64,000 nucleotides of DNA, from assembly GCA_037447655.1 (NCBI GenBank), contig JBBHKE010003360.1, positions 168,885-232,884 on the forward strand. The letters run 5' to 3'. This document shows positions 11,296 to 22,420 of this stretch, one piece after another. A program made the translations under genes and the position numbers. This DNA is from Zygnema cylindricum (taxonomy: Eukaryota; Streptophyta; Zygnematophyceae; Zygnematales; Zygnemataceae). Position 1 is the first letter of the stretch, and every line of letters starts with the position of its first letter. The notes beneath the pieces are model-generated. The model saw only the letters and a list, made by a program, of their open reading frames with translations, was not told the DNA's origin and did no database searches.

Positions 11296-14200
11296 ATGGA
11301 TGGTGTCACGGAGAGAAAGTTAACTGCTTTGATTCTGGCAGAAGCAGCAAAGCTAAAAAAACAAGCGGAAATCGAAGGTATTCGTGCTTATTTAAACCCT
11401 AAGGTTCGTTATCGTCCGAATGCAAGATTTCTACAGGCAACTGTACGTGGAGTTCAACATGGTAATTATTCCTATCCAATTTAATAAAATTTTAAGACAA
11501 AAAAAACCTAGACGAGCTCAACATGTTGTCGCGTCTTATCCAATTTTTAAGCAGTTTTCTGACAGAAAGCCCTAAAAAGTTCCTCAATAAAAAACTCTGA
11601 AATAGTTCAGTCTGGTATGTATTCCAATCCGATTTTGGAGGAGGTTTTAGACAGAAAATCCCTGGAAACCCCCAAAATTCTATAAAACCTTGAAAAATAC
11701 CCTAGACGGTTGGCTGAAGTTTCTGTAATCTATAGATATGCTAGTTCCTATTTGTCCGATGAAGATGAAAAGATGTCCATTCCACTTAAGTTCCATTTTT
11801 TTCTTTTGAGATCGCCTTTTGTTTTGAAGGCCTTTCATCTATCATCATTAGGGTTTGGGAAGTCTTATGGTATTTTCCCTTTTTCTTTTTGAAATTAGCG
11901 TCAAACAAGGATTTTTGCCTATTGCTATTAGAGCTAGGGAATTGTCATTAGCGTTAATACTGTATTAAAATTAATGACACTAAATTAGGTTTGGCTTTGT
12001 GGCTCATTGTCACTTACTTAACTAAACAGTGTTATTAGCACCAAGTTAATGATTTTGGGTCAAAAACCACTCACTCGGATTCAAGGGATTAACTCTAAGA
12101 GCGATGGGCAGTGTAGCTTATGTGATGTATACTAAGTAAAGAAACAACAATATGAGGGAGGGGAGGGGGAGAGATAGAGGAAGAGAGAGTGTTAGAGGCA
12201 GAGAAGTAGGGGGGAGGGAGAGACAGGGCGGGTAGGGAGAGGGAAAAAGGGATTGTTAGGGAGGGAGTGATGGGGGGAAGAGAGGGAGGGGGGGAAAGGG
12301 AGGGGTTGAAAGGGATAGAGGAAATGGACAAAATGAGATCGAATTCAGGAAACAAATGAAGGTGGGGATCTTATGGAGGAGGAAGGATCAAGGAAGAGGA
12401 TGGAATGGAAGAAAGAAAAAAGGAAAGGAGGGGAAAATCGATAAAGGATCGGAAAGAAAAATCAGGGATCAAAATCAGAATCGGATCGAAATCATAAACG
12501 AGACAATGATAAATAATCCTCTTATAGAAAAGGGTTTAGAAGGAGAAGGAGGTAGAAGGGGATTGAGTATTGGATAAGATGAATAAGGGAAAGGGACTCC
12601 AAAGGTGAAGGGAGAGGGCGAACTTTATGGATTAAAAGTATTAGAGAGGAAATGTGGTTTGTGGGGGAAACTTTTTGGAATGGAAGAGATTATAGTTCTC
12701 TTACTGTATTTCTCTTGCTGGTATTTTGTCCTTTTTCTTGTTGGTTTTAGATTCGCCACCTCTAGGGTGAATAATCGTTGTCCCTAATGTAGCCAGTAAA
12801 GAGCGCGATTGTAGAGGGTATAAACCCTATAAATTAAGCATCAGGGAAAGTCGAGGGTCTGCAGTATGAATTCCGTCAATTTTGACCTCACGTCGTTCTG
12901 CATTTTATGCAGAACGTTCAGTGGAGTTTTTTATTCAATAAAAGTATCAGAGGGACAATCTGTTCTTGTTTACGTCTCTTTCACTTAATGGTAGGGTTAA
13001 TACTTCTCTTACTGGTATTTCTCTTTCTGGTCTTTTCTGGTATTTTTAATTTCTGAGACTTTGTTCTTCTCTCTTCAGTGGAATTTTTTCGATTCATTAG
13101 AGGGTCTCATATCTGCAATCTGTTGTTTCTTTCTATTACTATCATGGATGTATACTTTTTCTGGTATTTCTCATACTGAATCGTTCTTCTCGTATTGTTT
13201 TTTTTTCAGTATATTGTTTGTTCCTGTTACTGACATGGATGTATATTTATTTACTATGTATATTTTTATTATGTATATTTTTTGCAGCAAACAAAGTGGC
13301 AGACATGTGTGACATGTGGCAACGTCGTAACGAAGAGTTAGACGAGAGAGAGGTCCCAAGCGCACAGCTTTCTCGAAAGCCGGTCTCGATTGGGTCAAGG
13401 ACTGAGAAGAAGGAGAGAACGGAAAGAAGCGGAACGGAAGATTTATATGAACAGAAGGGAGGGGCACCCGGGAGATATAGTGGAATGGACAAAATCGGTT
13501 CTATGAAAACATGTGAACATGGCGTTGTTGAAATGGCAATATCTGATGATCATGAGGATGTGAGAGATATGAAACAGAAAATGGATTTAACTCGTGGAGA
13601 AGCTGAAGAGACTTCAAATAGTTACAGGGCAGAGGTGGAGGAAGGAGGAGGAGGAGGAAATGCAGCTACAGCGGCAGCTGATGATTTTGAGATGGAAAAG
13701 TTTTTACAGTCTCGGTGAGACCTTTACCTGTAGTAGCGCTAATTTCCAACTGAAAATAATTACTCTCGTGAATTTTTAATGGTTTGAATGGTACTAGTTC
13801 AATGAAATTAAAAAAAATTGTCTCTAAGTTCAAATTATGGTCGGAAAATTTATGAATTTGAATGATGCCAATGAGTTTTGAATTGTGTACCTCACCACCT
13901 GAGTCGATAGTTTTAGCAAGAGAAGTACATCGTCCATCGTTATTAGAGTTAGTGGATTATTAGCGTTAACACTTTATTAGAATTAACTACACTATACTGT
14001 GTTTTGCAACATAGGCCACTAAACTAAATGGTGTTGTTAACACTTTCGGGTAAAAATAGTGTTTACTTGAGTTAGAGCGATTAACTCTAACAGCGATGGA
14101 AACTGCAGTGTATGATAACAAATTGCAGAGTGTGTAAAGCCTAGTCTTTTATTGATGGCTATATTGTAAATATGTTGCGTGTATACGCAATGCATGTACA

Positions 14201-15345
14201 TAGTTGTACCGTAGTTACAATGTAGCCCAATAAATTTTATTATATGGACTTTAGTCATACGCAATCCATGTACATAGTTGTACTGTAGTTATAATGTAGT
14301 CCAATATACACTTTATTTTATGGACCTTAGTCATATGCAATAAGTTATTTTTTTCTTAACTCAAATTTGCTAAGGACAGACATGCATACATATATAATAT
14401 GAATATGTATATTTAAAGGGGAAATTTATTTGTTCAGGCGTGCCTATGTTTCTGTAATATAAATCCGAGAATGTTTATTTCACGTGGTTTCTCTCATGCG
14501 TATTTGTTTTATGTGGTAGGTATTTATTGTTTTTTTTTTATTATTATTATTATTAAATGGGAAACCTTCTCAGTTATTGCTATTCTTTCCTCAGCGCCCA
14601 GGACCCTGTAATATTCCTGACAGTTTACATGTTTATTTAAACATGTTTAGGTTTATATTTCTATATACATCTGACAAGTTTTATTTCATGTGGTTTATGG
14701 ATTTCTAGAAGAAAGAGAGGTCGTGGAGCCATTGGAGCAAGAATGGACTCTACCGGTCCATATCCTGCGATGTCCGCGGATAAATGGTTAGTAGAGAGAA
14801 TAAAGGAACAATGGGAGGAAAGAGTAGGACCCTCGTCTGGTCGGTCCATTATCGGTCCTACTATGCCTTCAAAAAAACAGGTCGTGACGGAGACGGAAAA
14901 ATGGGAGAGAGGGGCTTGTTTAGATGGAGAGAGTGGAGAGAGTACGAGAGAGAATAAGAGCCTCAATGTGATTAGGGAGGGTAAGGGATTTGAAGGGATT
15001 GAAAAGAAGTTGAAACGGCGAACTAGAGAGAGCGGAGAAGGGAGAAAAAAGAAAAAGTCATCGAGAAAATCGAAGAAGATTGAAAGGGTAAAACGAGAGG
15101 ATGATTCTATAAGCGACGGTGAGGACTCGTCAGATAGTGAGGTTGAGCGTCAGAAAGAAAGAAAAAAAAGACGAAAAGAAAAGAAAAGGAGGAAAGAAAA
15201 GCGAGTTAGTGAAAGTAGGAGTGACGACGGGGAGAAGAAAGGACGACGGGGTAGCGAGAGTCGGGTAGGGGAAGAGAGGGAGGAGAGAAGGGAACGAGAT
15301 TCGAAAAAAAGAAAAAGAAGGGAAGACAGAGGTGAAGGCTGTTAG
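11296..15345 (+). CDS. Conserved Lys/Arg-rich, probably nuclear protein, function unknown
   Basis: Three exons: 11296-11461, 13288-13714 and 14709-15345, joined by GT-AG introns whose phases agree (1230 nt, 409 residues). The N-terminus (LNPKVRYRPNARFLQATVRG, then ANKVADMCDMWQRRNEEL across the first splice) and the start of exon 3 (RKRGRGAIGARMDSTGPY) look like conserved motifs, which I recall only from unnamed plant proteins. The last 120 residues are almost all Lys, Arg, Glu and Ser, with runs such as KKRRKEKKRRKEKR, like nuclear localisation and RS-type splicing-associated tails. Nothing points to an enzyme. The middle exon is weakly conserved in appearance and has a poly-Gly/Ala stretch near its end. 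Intron 1 (1826 bp) and intron 2 (994 bp) each carry one MITE. A role in RNA processing is only a guess from composition. Confidence 0.8.
11912..12113. mobile_element. MITE in intron 1 of the Lys/Arg-rich protein gene
   Basis: The right end is AACTCTAAGAGCGATGGGCAGTG followed by TA (12114-12115). The left end is eroded (TTTTGCCTATTGCTATTAGAG). Internal sequence (TTAATGACACTAAATTAGG..., GGCTCATTGTCACT) matches the copies at 13928 and 52142. It belongs to the CCCATCGC subfamily. Confidence 0.75.
12140..12560 (+). repeat. Purine-rich intron segment
   Basis: GGGAGG/GAGAGA-type sequence within intron 1. Frames open across it (for example 12356-12577) are low in complexity and lack splice support, so no gene is called. 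Confidence 0.6.
13928..14110. mobile_element. MITE in intron 2 of the Lys/Arg-rich protein gene
   Basis: TA at 13926-13927 and 14111-14112. The left end is CATCGTCCATCGTTATTAGAG and the right end AACTCTAACAGCGATGGAAACTGCAGTG, the latter with a short insertion. Length 183 bp, same subfamily as 11912-12113. Confidence 0.75.
14185..14334 (+). repeat. Two tandem copies of a 74-76 bp unit in intron 2
   Basis: ACGCAATGCATGTACATAG...TTAGTCAT (14185-14258) is followed directly by a second copy (14259-14334) with scattered changes and two extra bases. Confidence 0.85.
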
Positions 15346-16445
15346 AAAGGGAAAAAATGGAAACGATTTTGTTGCCCATGTTAGATATTGAAAAGGTTTC
15401 TTTGTACAAAATGTAGATTGAAATGTTGGTTAGGAGTTCTGGTAGTTGTTGGGATGGTACATTCATTTCATTGATTGAAACTTTTGTTTGTATAATATTT
15501 TTAAGACTGTATGATGTTCATAAATAAAAGCAAATTTCAAGCAAAGAGTGCGCCTGGGAAATGCAATGGGTTGTGGATGACTTTTAGGGAGAACGTTTTT
15601 TTTGCCATTTAGACTGACTTTCCTTTTTGTACTTGTGGGATATTTCTTTGGAAAACGCCAATCGAATGGCAAGAATATTCGCTTCTTGTGGCACTCGTCG
15701 AATTTCTTAACCGCTTAGTGTGCACAGAGAAAGATGTGTTTGAAGGCCAAAAAAAAAAAGCAATAACAATTATACACGTTGTAGTCCCTTTGCTGACAAC
15801 ATTGGTTCTATAGTTGAGTCAAAATCACTGGTGTTGCTGTGATTACATAATTGAGAGCCTTTATGAAAATATAAAGTATTATTGAAATACATATCTACTA
15901 AGAATTGTGCGATGGTAAACAATCATCAGAATACATGGAACAACACATAGACAAAAAGGAGAGAAAATGGAACCACCGATATAACATGAGAGTTTCAATG
16001 CAGAGCTTGTAAATGACAAGGCAAAAAAATCAACAATCAACTGGTTGACACTGGAATATTTGTAGAAAAAATGTTAAGTGGTAAAACATGATGTACTTTT
16101 GTAAACATGATTTAAAGTTTATTGAAATTGCGGTGGTTGGTAAGTAACATTCTTCTCTGAAAATAACACTATCCAATCTCCTCTCCTAAATCATAACATC
16201 AATGGCGAACGTTGAATGTATTGTACAACCTCCTAGCTTATGAAGTCAAATAAACATAAAATGATCGTTCTGACCACTCTGCCTTGCACCTAATTTTCAT
16301 GCACTTCCAGATAGCCCAGAAGAACAAACGAGGAAATTTGAATAACAACAAACGAGCGAAAATAAAAGCTTATTAGACAGCTCTAAAAAGTTGTCAAATT
16401 TTCCTTGAATCCAATAAGTTGACCGTCACTCCAAGCAGAGTGAAA
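15346..16445. other. Convergent 3' flanks, no gene
   Basis: Space between two genes that point at each other. AATAAA-type polyadenylation signals occur (for example near 15522). No conserved open frame. The ones present are short and fall in AT-rich sequence. Confidence 0.55.
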
Positions 16446-18686
16446 TTATCCTCCAAAAAAAGTGATGCAAAGTGGGCATTGGGAGAGCCCATACTCGTTA
16501 CAATCGGGACAATCTTCCTTTGTTCCATCGTCATACAAAATTTTATGACTGCCCGAACATTCCAGGCAGGGTATAAATTTCAAACCTCCACAAGCCCCAC
16601 ATGTCCTCCGTCCACCAACCAGCCTCGGAATTCCTTCAAACAAAACATCGAGCTCCGATTCCTCACTCATTCGAACAATTTCATCGACTCCTCCAATGTG
16701 ATATCCTCGAATAAAAAGTTGAGGAAGTTTTGAAGGACCACCCATGAGGGAGGTTAACTCCGTGCGAAACTTTGAATGGATTGAGATGTCACGTTCATCG
16801 AATTGCAAACGGAAGCTCTGTAATGTCCAAAAATATACCAGTTAGCAAAAAAAGACGTCAACATATCAAAGCTTATGAAAAGTTATGAAAGAATGAACTC
16901 ATTTTATGCAAATAGGCCATCACCTGCCTAAGTTTGCCATTCACTCAAAGAAAAACATAGCAAATTTGCAAGAGTGTGGAGGGAAAAACAGTACACCGCG
17001 AATCGTTATTAGTGTCAAAGTTTAAATAGCGTAAAAAAATAATTAGTGTTATTGATTCTAATTTAGTGCCAGAAACATGGCAGATTACGGTCCATGTACT
17101 TAAATAGCGTTGCTAATTTAATTACAAAAATCATGTATACTAATTGCGGAAAAAAATCAAAATTTTAAGAACCCTAATTAGAGTTATATACTCTAATAAA
17201 GATTCGCGGTGTAGTAGTATACAAAACATTCACAAAATTTGAATTAATTTATCTGCTCTCTCACTCTTTCTTGGTCACGTCCGTACTGCAAACATCACAA
17301 GTGGATACAAAAACCATAAAAACGATGATGGCATACAAACTTTCATTGGAACCAAAAACAAAGCATGAGGACAAGACAGACTGCTATATATCACATGTTA
17401 CTTGCAAATGTTTCCCTTCCTTCCAAACCTTCCTTCCCTCCTACCCTTCTTTTTTTACCTCCCTTTCCTCCCTTTCAAACCTCCCGTCAACCTTCCCTTA
17501 CCTTCCGTCCAAACATCCCTTCCTTCCTCATTCTCATTCTTATCCTCATTGTCATTCTCATTCTCTCGCTCTTTTCCCCTCACTTCCTTATTCCACCCAG
17601 TGATGTGGTATAAAATACCAAACTCTCCCCCCTCGCTCTCTCCTTCCTCTCTCTCTCCCTCACCTGCAATATTTGTCATACACAATTGCTATCTGCAAAT
17701 GATTTCCTCATTCCTCCCAGTTATATGCTATACGATACCACAGTCCCCTCCCTCCCCTCCTCCCCCCCTCCCCCCCTCCCTCCCTCCCTCCCTCCCTCCC
17801 TCGGCTGCAATATCTGGCATGCACAATTGCAATCTGCTGTTTTCTTTATTCCCCCCAGTAATAAGGTATACTACACCACACTCTCCTTGCTCCCTCACTC
17901 CTCTACCTCCATCTCCCTCTCTCTCTCTTTCACCTGCAATCTGCAAATGTTTCCTTATTCCTCCCAGTGAGATGTATACAACACTACACTCTCCTCCCTC
18001 CCTCCCTCCCACTTTCTCACCTGCAATATTTGCCGCACACAATTGCAATCCGCAAATGTTTTCCTTATTCCTCCCAGGGAGGTGGTATACAATACCACAC
18101 TCTCTTCCCCCCCTGAAGGACACCTTATCTCATATTTCGAGAGTCGTCTCCTCCTCAAGTCACTTGTTACCTCCAGAGTAGGAGCCCCCTGTTGAACCCC
18201 CTCTTCTACCTCTCCTTCTATGTCCTCTACCTCCCATTCCTCTTCTTCATCCTCATCCTGATCACTACCCCCTGTTTCTGCACTCCATTCTTCCACCTCA
18301 AACTCAGAGTCTATTTCATCCACAACCCAGTCTAATACCTCTTCTTCCTCCTCTGAATTTTCGCTCGCTCTCTCCTCCCCGTCCACTCTCTCCTCCCCGT
18401 CCACTCTCTCCTCCCCGTCCACTCTCTCCTCCCTCTCCTTCGTCTTACAGTCCAAAGACTCTCCCTTTGTAGGTATTTCAGAGACCAAAATCTCAAAATC
18501 ATGGAAGTCCAATGGATCGCCTCTCTCTCCTCCTTCCTCCCCCTTCACATTTTCCACAATTCCATGTTTTTCAATAGTGACTTCCCCAATTTTATTTGAT
18601 CCTTTCATTTTCTCAAGGCCCCTGTTGCCCCTCTCTCCACCCCTTTCTCCACCAGCCCTTGCATCGTAGAACAACTCGGCCTTCAT
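16446..18686 (-). CDS. Glutaredoxin-domain protein with four C-terminal CxxC pairs
   Basis: Two exons, 18021-18686 and 16446-16817, joined in phase 0 (345 residues). Residues 1-195 are an acidic, Glu/Asp-rich extension with a VDGEER repeat. The glutaredoxin fold begins at VVLYTTSLGGIRK, followed by the CNCVRQIL active-site region at the exon end. It continues across the splice as SFRLQFDERDIS, PQLFIRGYHIGG (cis-Pro and glutathione-binding GG) and ends with CGAC, CLEC, CPDC and CPLC. This order is that of the plant glutaredoxin-like family related to animal GRXCR1 and Arabidopsis At5g39865, thought to act in thiol redox or metal binding; its biochemistry is poorly known. The 1203-bp intron holds a MITE and decayed copies of the exon 1 end. 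The start Met and the long acidic part are less certain than the domain. Confidence 0.87.
16994..17211. mobile_element. MITE in the glutaredoxin gene intron
   Basis: TA at 16992-16993 and 17212-17213, ends CACCGCGAATCGTTATTAG and CTCTAATAAAGATTCGCGGTG. Length 218 bp. The inside (GGCAGATTACGGTCCATGTACTTAAATAG) matches the element that starts at 34643. Confidence 0.85.
17570..17995 (-). repeat. Four decayed tandem copies of the glutaredoxin exon 1 end
   Basis: Inside the intron, four stretches repeat the end of exon 1 (18021-18100) on the minus strand. About 17570-17625 reads LVFYTTSLGGIRK then stop. About 17664-17740 keeps the frame with two stops and still has the donor (CAG then GTGAG). About 17806-17880 has one stop, one lost codon and a destroyed donor (CAG then CC). 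About 17935-17995 starts VVLYTS, has internal deletions and keeps GGTGAG. Pyrimidine-rich spacers (purine-rich on the coding strand) separate them. They look like tandem duplications that decayed, not usable exons. Confidence 0.85.
18370..18440 (-). repeat. 18-bp coding tandem repeat (VDGEER) in the glutaredoxin gene
   Basis: TCTCCTCCCCGTCCACTC on the plus strand is repeated about 3.5 times without change, giving VDGEER repeats in the acidic extension. The identity of the units shows recent expansion. Confidence 0.9.
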
Positions 18687-18800
18687 TTTCTATATGTTCT
18701 ATTTCTCTCCTCCCCTCTTCCCCTCCTCCAGAAAATTAGTCTCTTCTCCTCTCCCTCCCTCCTCTTCGTCCCCTCTTCTTTCTCTCTCCTCTGAAAATTA
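18687..18800 (-). promoter_or_regulatory. Purine-rich 5' leader of the glutaredoxin gene
   Basis: GA-rich on the coding strand. It contains a locally duplicated segment (GAGG...CTAATTTTC, near 18729-18745 and 18785-18803). The leader assignment is inferred from position only. Confidence 0.4.
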
Positions 18801-19020
18801 GCCTCAACTAACTAAAACCCAACTACGTAACTTTCTCCACAGTTCTTCCTTTGCACTAAAAAAAAAACTGTTTTCCTGTAGCTGGAGAAAAAAAAACAAA
18901 ACAAAGGCAATTGTCAACCAACCAGGCTCAAAGAAAAACAATGTCATTACGGTTGCCGATGTGTTATAAATCCAGATACATATGTAATGCATACACCACT
19001 CATATATGTACATGTATATG

Positions 19021-19314
19021 TTAAATGTATAGGTTATATGTATAGGTTATATGTATAAGTTATATGTATATGTTAAATGTATATTTTATATGTATATGTT
19101 ATATGTATATGTTATATGTATATGTTATATGTATAAGTTATATGTATATGTTATATACGGGTGTTATATGCGGGTGTTATATGTATATGTTATATATGTA
19201 TGTGCACATATGTATATGCATAATACATGTATGCATGTAGATATGCATGTAGATATGTACATGTATATGTACATGTATGTGTACATGTACATGTATATGT
19301 ACATGTACATGTAC

Positions 19315-19345
<31 letters not shown>

Positions 19346-19352
19346 CGCATAC

Positions 19353-19451
<99 letters not shown>

Positions 19452-19485
19452 CATGTATATGCATATAGATATGTACATGTATATA
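19021..19485 (+). repeat. (TATATG)n hexanucleotide microsatellite
   Basis: Imperfect TTATATGTATATG units grade into about 130 bp of near-perfect TATATG (about 19317-19450), with TGTACA variants in between. Long frames across it in all phases are repeat translations. Confidence 0.95.
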
Positions 19486-20224
19486 TAAATACCCTACATA
19501 TACATGTGTATCCTGTCCACCCAAAATTCAAACAAAAAAAAATTAGAACTCCCAGAGAAAGCAAAAAGAATGTTGAAAGTCTGGTTTCAACAGAAGTAAC
19601 AACAACAAAAAACAGATCATCAACGAAATGGAGCAGTTAAGAAAATGCGGGTGGTTGAAAAGATCGAAAAAAGACAAAAGGAGATGCTTGGAACAAGACA
19701 AGACAAACGCAGAGTGCTTTGGATCAAGAAAAGACAAAAGTAGGTACTTTGATAAAGAAAAGACAAAAGGAGACTGGAAAGAATGCAATCATATTTCGTC
19801 AGCTGATCAGAACACACGAATATTTTGTCAATCCCAAAAAAAATTGCAGAAACACTATAAAAACCGGCTACTTTAAATAGTTAAGCTAATATAACGACGG
19901 CTATAACTACTCAAAACACAAAAAAACAAGTCGAAAACAAAACACAAAGACATTAAAACATAAAAACATTAAGCATTAAGACATAAACATTAAGAAGAAA
20001 AAATAGCAGAAACAACTACAAGTGCGCCGATCACTATAATCAGTTAATATAACAAAGGCTGTAAATACTCAAAAGACATAAGAATCGGAAAACAAAAAAA
20101 AAAAACCAAGTCAAAAACAAAACATTAAAGAAAAAGAAATTAAATGGTCCACAGCATACATAGGTTGCATGCAAATTTAAGACGTAAATAAACAATACAG
20201 TCCATACAACTCTAATTTAAGCTA
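19486..20224. other. Intergenic, short A-rich repeats
   Basis: Loose repeats of AAAAGACAAAAGGAGA (about 19665-19775) and of AACATTAAGACATAAA (about 19945-20000). No gene is supported. Confidence 0.5.
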
Positions 20225-20405
20225 CACTGCCCATCGCTATTAGAGTTAATAATTCTTATTCTAGAGCCCCCATTTTTACCCAAAATCACTAATAACACTA
20301 TTGCGTTAAATGGCCCATAAGCCACGTGTCAAACCACAATTAATGTACTTACACAAAACCTACTTTAGCGCTCATTATGTACTACCTACAATTGCGATGT
20401 AAATC
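20225..20405. mobile_element. MITE, left end intact
   Basis: TA then CACTGCCCATCGCTATTAGAG at 20223-20245. The internal GGCCCATAAGCCACGTGT and CAAACCACAATTAATG fit the family. The right end (near TTGCGATGTAA, 20395-20403) is eroded, so the end is approximate. Confidence 0.6.
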
Positions 20406-20626
20406 CACACTAATTCATGTGAGTGGCTTGACCAATCAACCAGTGCCTATGATAAATAACTGAGTGTTGTCCACATTTAGGGAGAGGTGAAGAGTAATAA
20501 GAACAAAAAATAGTTAGCACTTAACAAAAACAATTATTCAAAACAATTATTCGAGTCCAGAGAAAAATTCAACAAGCAGATTTTTCAGCCCAGTCCTCCG
20601 AAATCTTTCCGGGAAATCGGTAAGAG

Positions 20627-20775
20627 GTAAGAATCTTACTTCTCCATCACAACCTTTGGATTAATAGGAAGGTAAGAATCTAACCATTTCGGAATAATAA
20701 GAAGGTAAAAATCTAACCATTTCAGATTAATCAGAAGGTAAGAAACTTACCTTACCATAGCAACTTTTGAATTAA
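20627..20775 (+). repeat. Short tandem repeat, about 38-42 bp unit, four copies
   Basis: Units of the type GGTAAGAATCTAACCATTTC plus GGATTAATMAGAA repeat with small changes. Nothing coding is seen in or around it. Confidence 0.75.
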
Positions 20776-22160
20776 TCAGAGACTACCAAACCTCCTTGAA
20801 TATTTTTATATATAAACATTAATTCACAGTATATATTTAATCACATATATAAAAATTCATGTTGATATATTAAGTGCTTTTTGAATGAGAGTTTCTCACT
20901 ATTTATTCAGAAACTAAGCAAAAACCTGAAATTTGAAGTTCAAAGCTTCAAATGGATAAAATAAGCTGCAAACAACAAACAATCATATTTGTTTATGTGT
21001 GTATATATTCAGCATCTAGCTTTCTTCCACCTGTTCTATTATGATATTAAAAAAAAAAATCTTCTAACGCCAGAAAGAGATCAAGGTCAACATCCTCATG
21101 GCTTCATCCATCACTAAATATGGAAATATAAAAGAAGACCAGCAGCAGACCAAATTTAGAGTGGATTTACATGTGAAAAAAAGAAGAAGGTTAGGGAACA
21201 AACCTTTCGATTTATTTGAGAAGTGAAATTGAGCGTAGAATGAGCTTAGAATTTAACGCCTGGCCTTATTCTGTTCTCTTATTCTTTTACTTCTTTACTC
21301 TTTTCCTTCTGGTCAAGAAGATGTGCAGAAGACTTGTAAAGTGAATTTGCAGATATGTTATGTAGGAAATGATTCAAATCAATTACAGAAAAACAACAAA
21401 ATGATGCATCATTGATTTTTAACATCACTTTTCGTACATCCTTTGCATACGACTCATGTACGTCGTAGTATGTACAGTACAGTACAGTACTGTACTGTAG
21501 TTCCATAGTTCAAACGTGCGAAAGCAATTGAGAAACGGTACAGTCAACTAAAAATTTACGTACTATACGCGTATTCTAATTAAAGTTATCAGTTATGATC
21601 TACTGTAGTATGGCATAAAGTACGGTATAACATTTAGTATTCCCAATTGTTCTCGCACATTTGAACTAATGTGTACGGTAGGTCAGCGAAGCGACATCAG
21701 GGTACGGTATCAGATGACTAGCGACTGTACAATTTTCCAGAGGCTTCTCTAAGAAAACAATTCAAAGCGTGCAAAACAGGAATTGCTTTGTCATCTTCTG
21801 CCGTAGATGGTGTAAGGATTATCCGTATTAAACACTATAGATTCTTGAAAACTTACTATTTTACACCGTTTTGCATCCTCTTTAATGTGAAATATTAGCT
21901 ATATTAATATTTTCTCCGCGGGCAATGAACCAAGGCTAGGTGAAAGCTTTTTCGAAAAGGACAAACGAACTCTGAAGGACTGACGTTCCATAAATGCGGA
22001 CTTGACTCCTACGATTAAGGGTAACCTTCCATCAGGCGTTCCCAGTAATCGTACGAACACGTTTACTGGCAGTAATATTTGTAACACCCTTCCATCAGGT
22101 CGTGCCAGTGAATGAGGTGTTAGATTGCGATTGGTACCACGTTACTTGCGCGTTCATTAT
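20776..22160. other. Intergenic, no gene seen
   Basis: AT-rich DNA with GTAC-rich palindromes (TACAGTACAGTACAGTACTG at about 21474-21493) and a short duplicated phrase CCTTCCATCAGG (22026 and 22088). No open frame with coding character. Confidence 0.5.
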
Positions 22161-22184
22161 TTTGAATATGTGGCAGTTGTACAC

Positions 22185-22420
22185 GTCGCCAATACTTGCG
22201 ACACCTGTAGACGCCGACAAACTGCTGACATTTGTAGACGCTAACGATCTCGGAACAAACTGTGGACATTTGTACGCCGCAAAGAGCTCCTGACATACTG
22301 GGACAATTGTCGACGCCGACTGTCATTTGTTGACGCCCACACGTGAACGACATAAGCAATCGCCTACGTCTACAAAATGACATTTGTAGACGCCCACAAG
22401 TGGACAACATAAGCAAACGG
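22185..22420 (-). repeat. Degenerate minisatellite built on ACATTTGTAGACGCC
   Basis: At least six imperfect units of ACA(T/A)TTGT(A/C/G)GACGCC occur at irregular spacing of roughly 30-50 bp. They are open on the minus strand, giving repeated CGRLQM-like peptides, but without other signs of a gene. Confidence 0.6.

Noticed and set aside
17955-18020. Extension of the glutaredoxin frame past 18021
   Set aside because: The GTGAG donor at 18021/18020 and the match of exon 2 to the family show that the frame beyond is intron.
17570-18100. CRISPR-like array
   Set aside because: Repeats are decayed coding copies of uneven length with low-complexity spacers in a eukaryotic intron.
17402-18181. 259-residue Pro/Ser-rich plus-strand frame
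   Set aside because: It is the antisense of the glutaredoxin exon and its decayed copies, made open by CT-rich spacers.
19317-19450. TATATG array as a telomere-like or centromeric repeat
   Set aside because: It does not fit TTTAGGG-type telomere sequence and is short and AT-rich. A simple microsatellite explains it.
19051-19640. Long frames of Met/Tyr, Ile/Tyr, Thr/Tyr or His/Ile repeats
   Set aside because: Products of the TATATG microsatellite.
21474-21493. GTAC-rich palindromes (TACAGTACTGTA and similar) as a dedicated regulatory system
   Set aside because: Short TACAGTAC/TACTGTAC runs occur at many places (5787, 10695, 21474, 34119, 34631) without a fixed position relative to genes.
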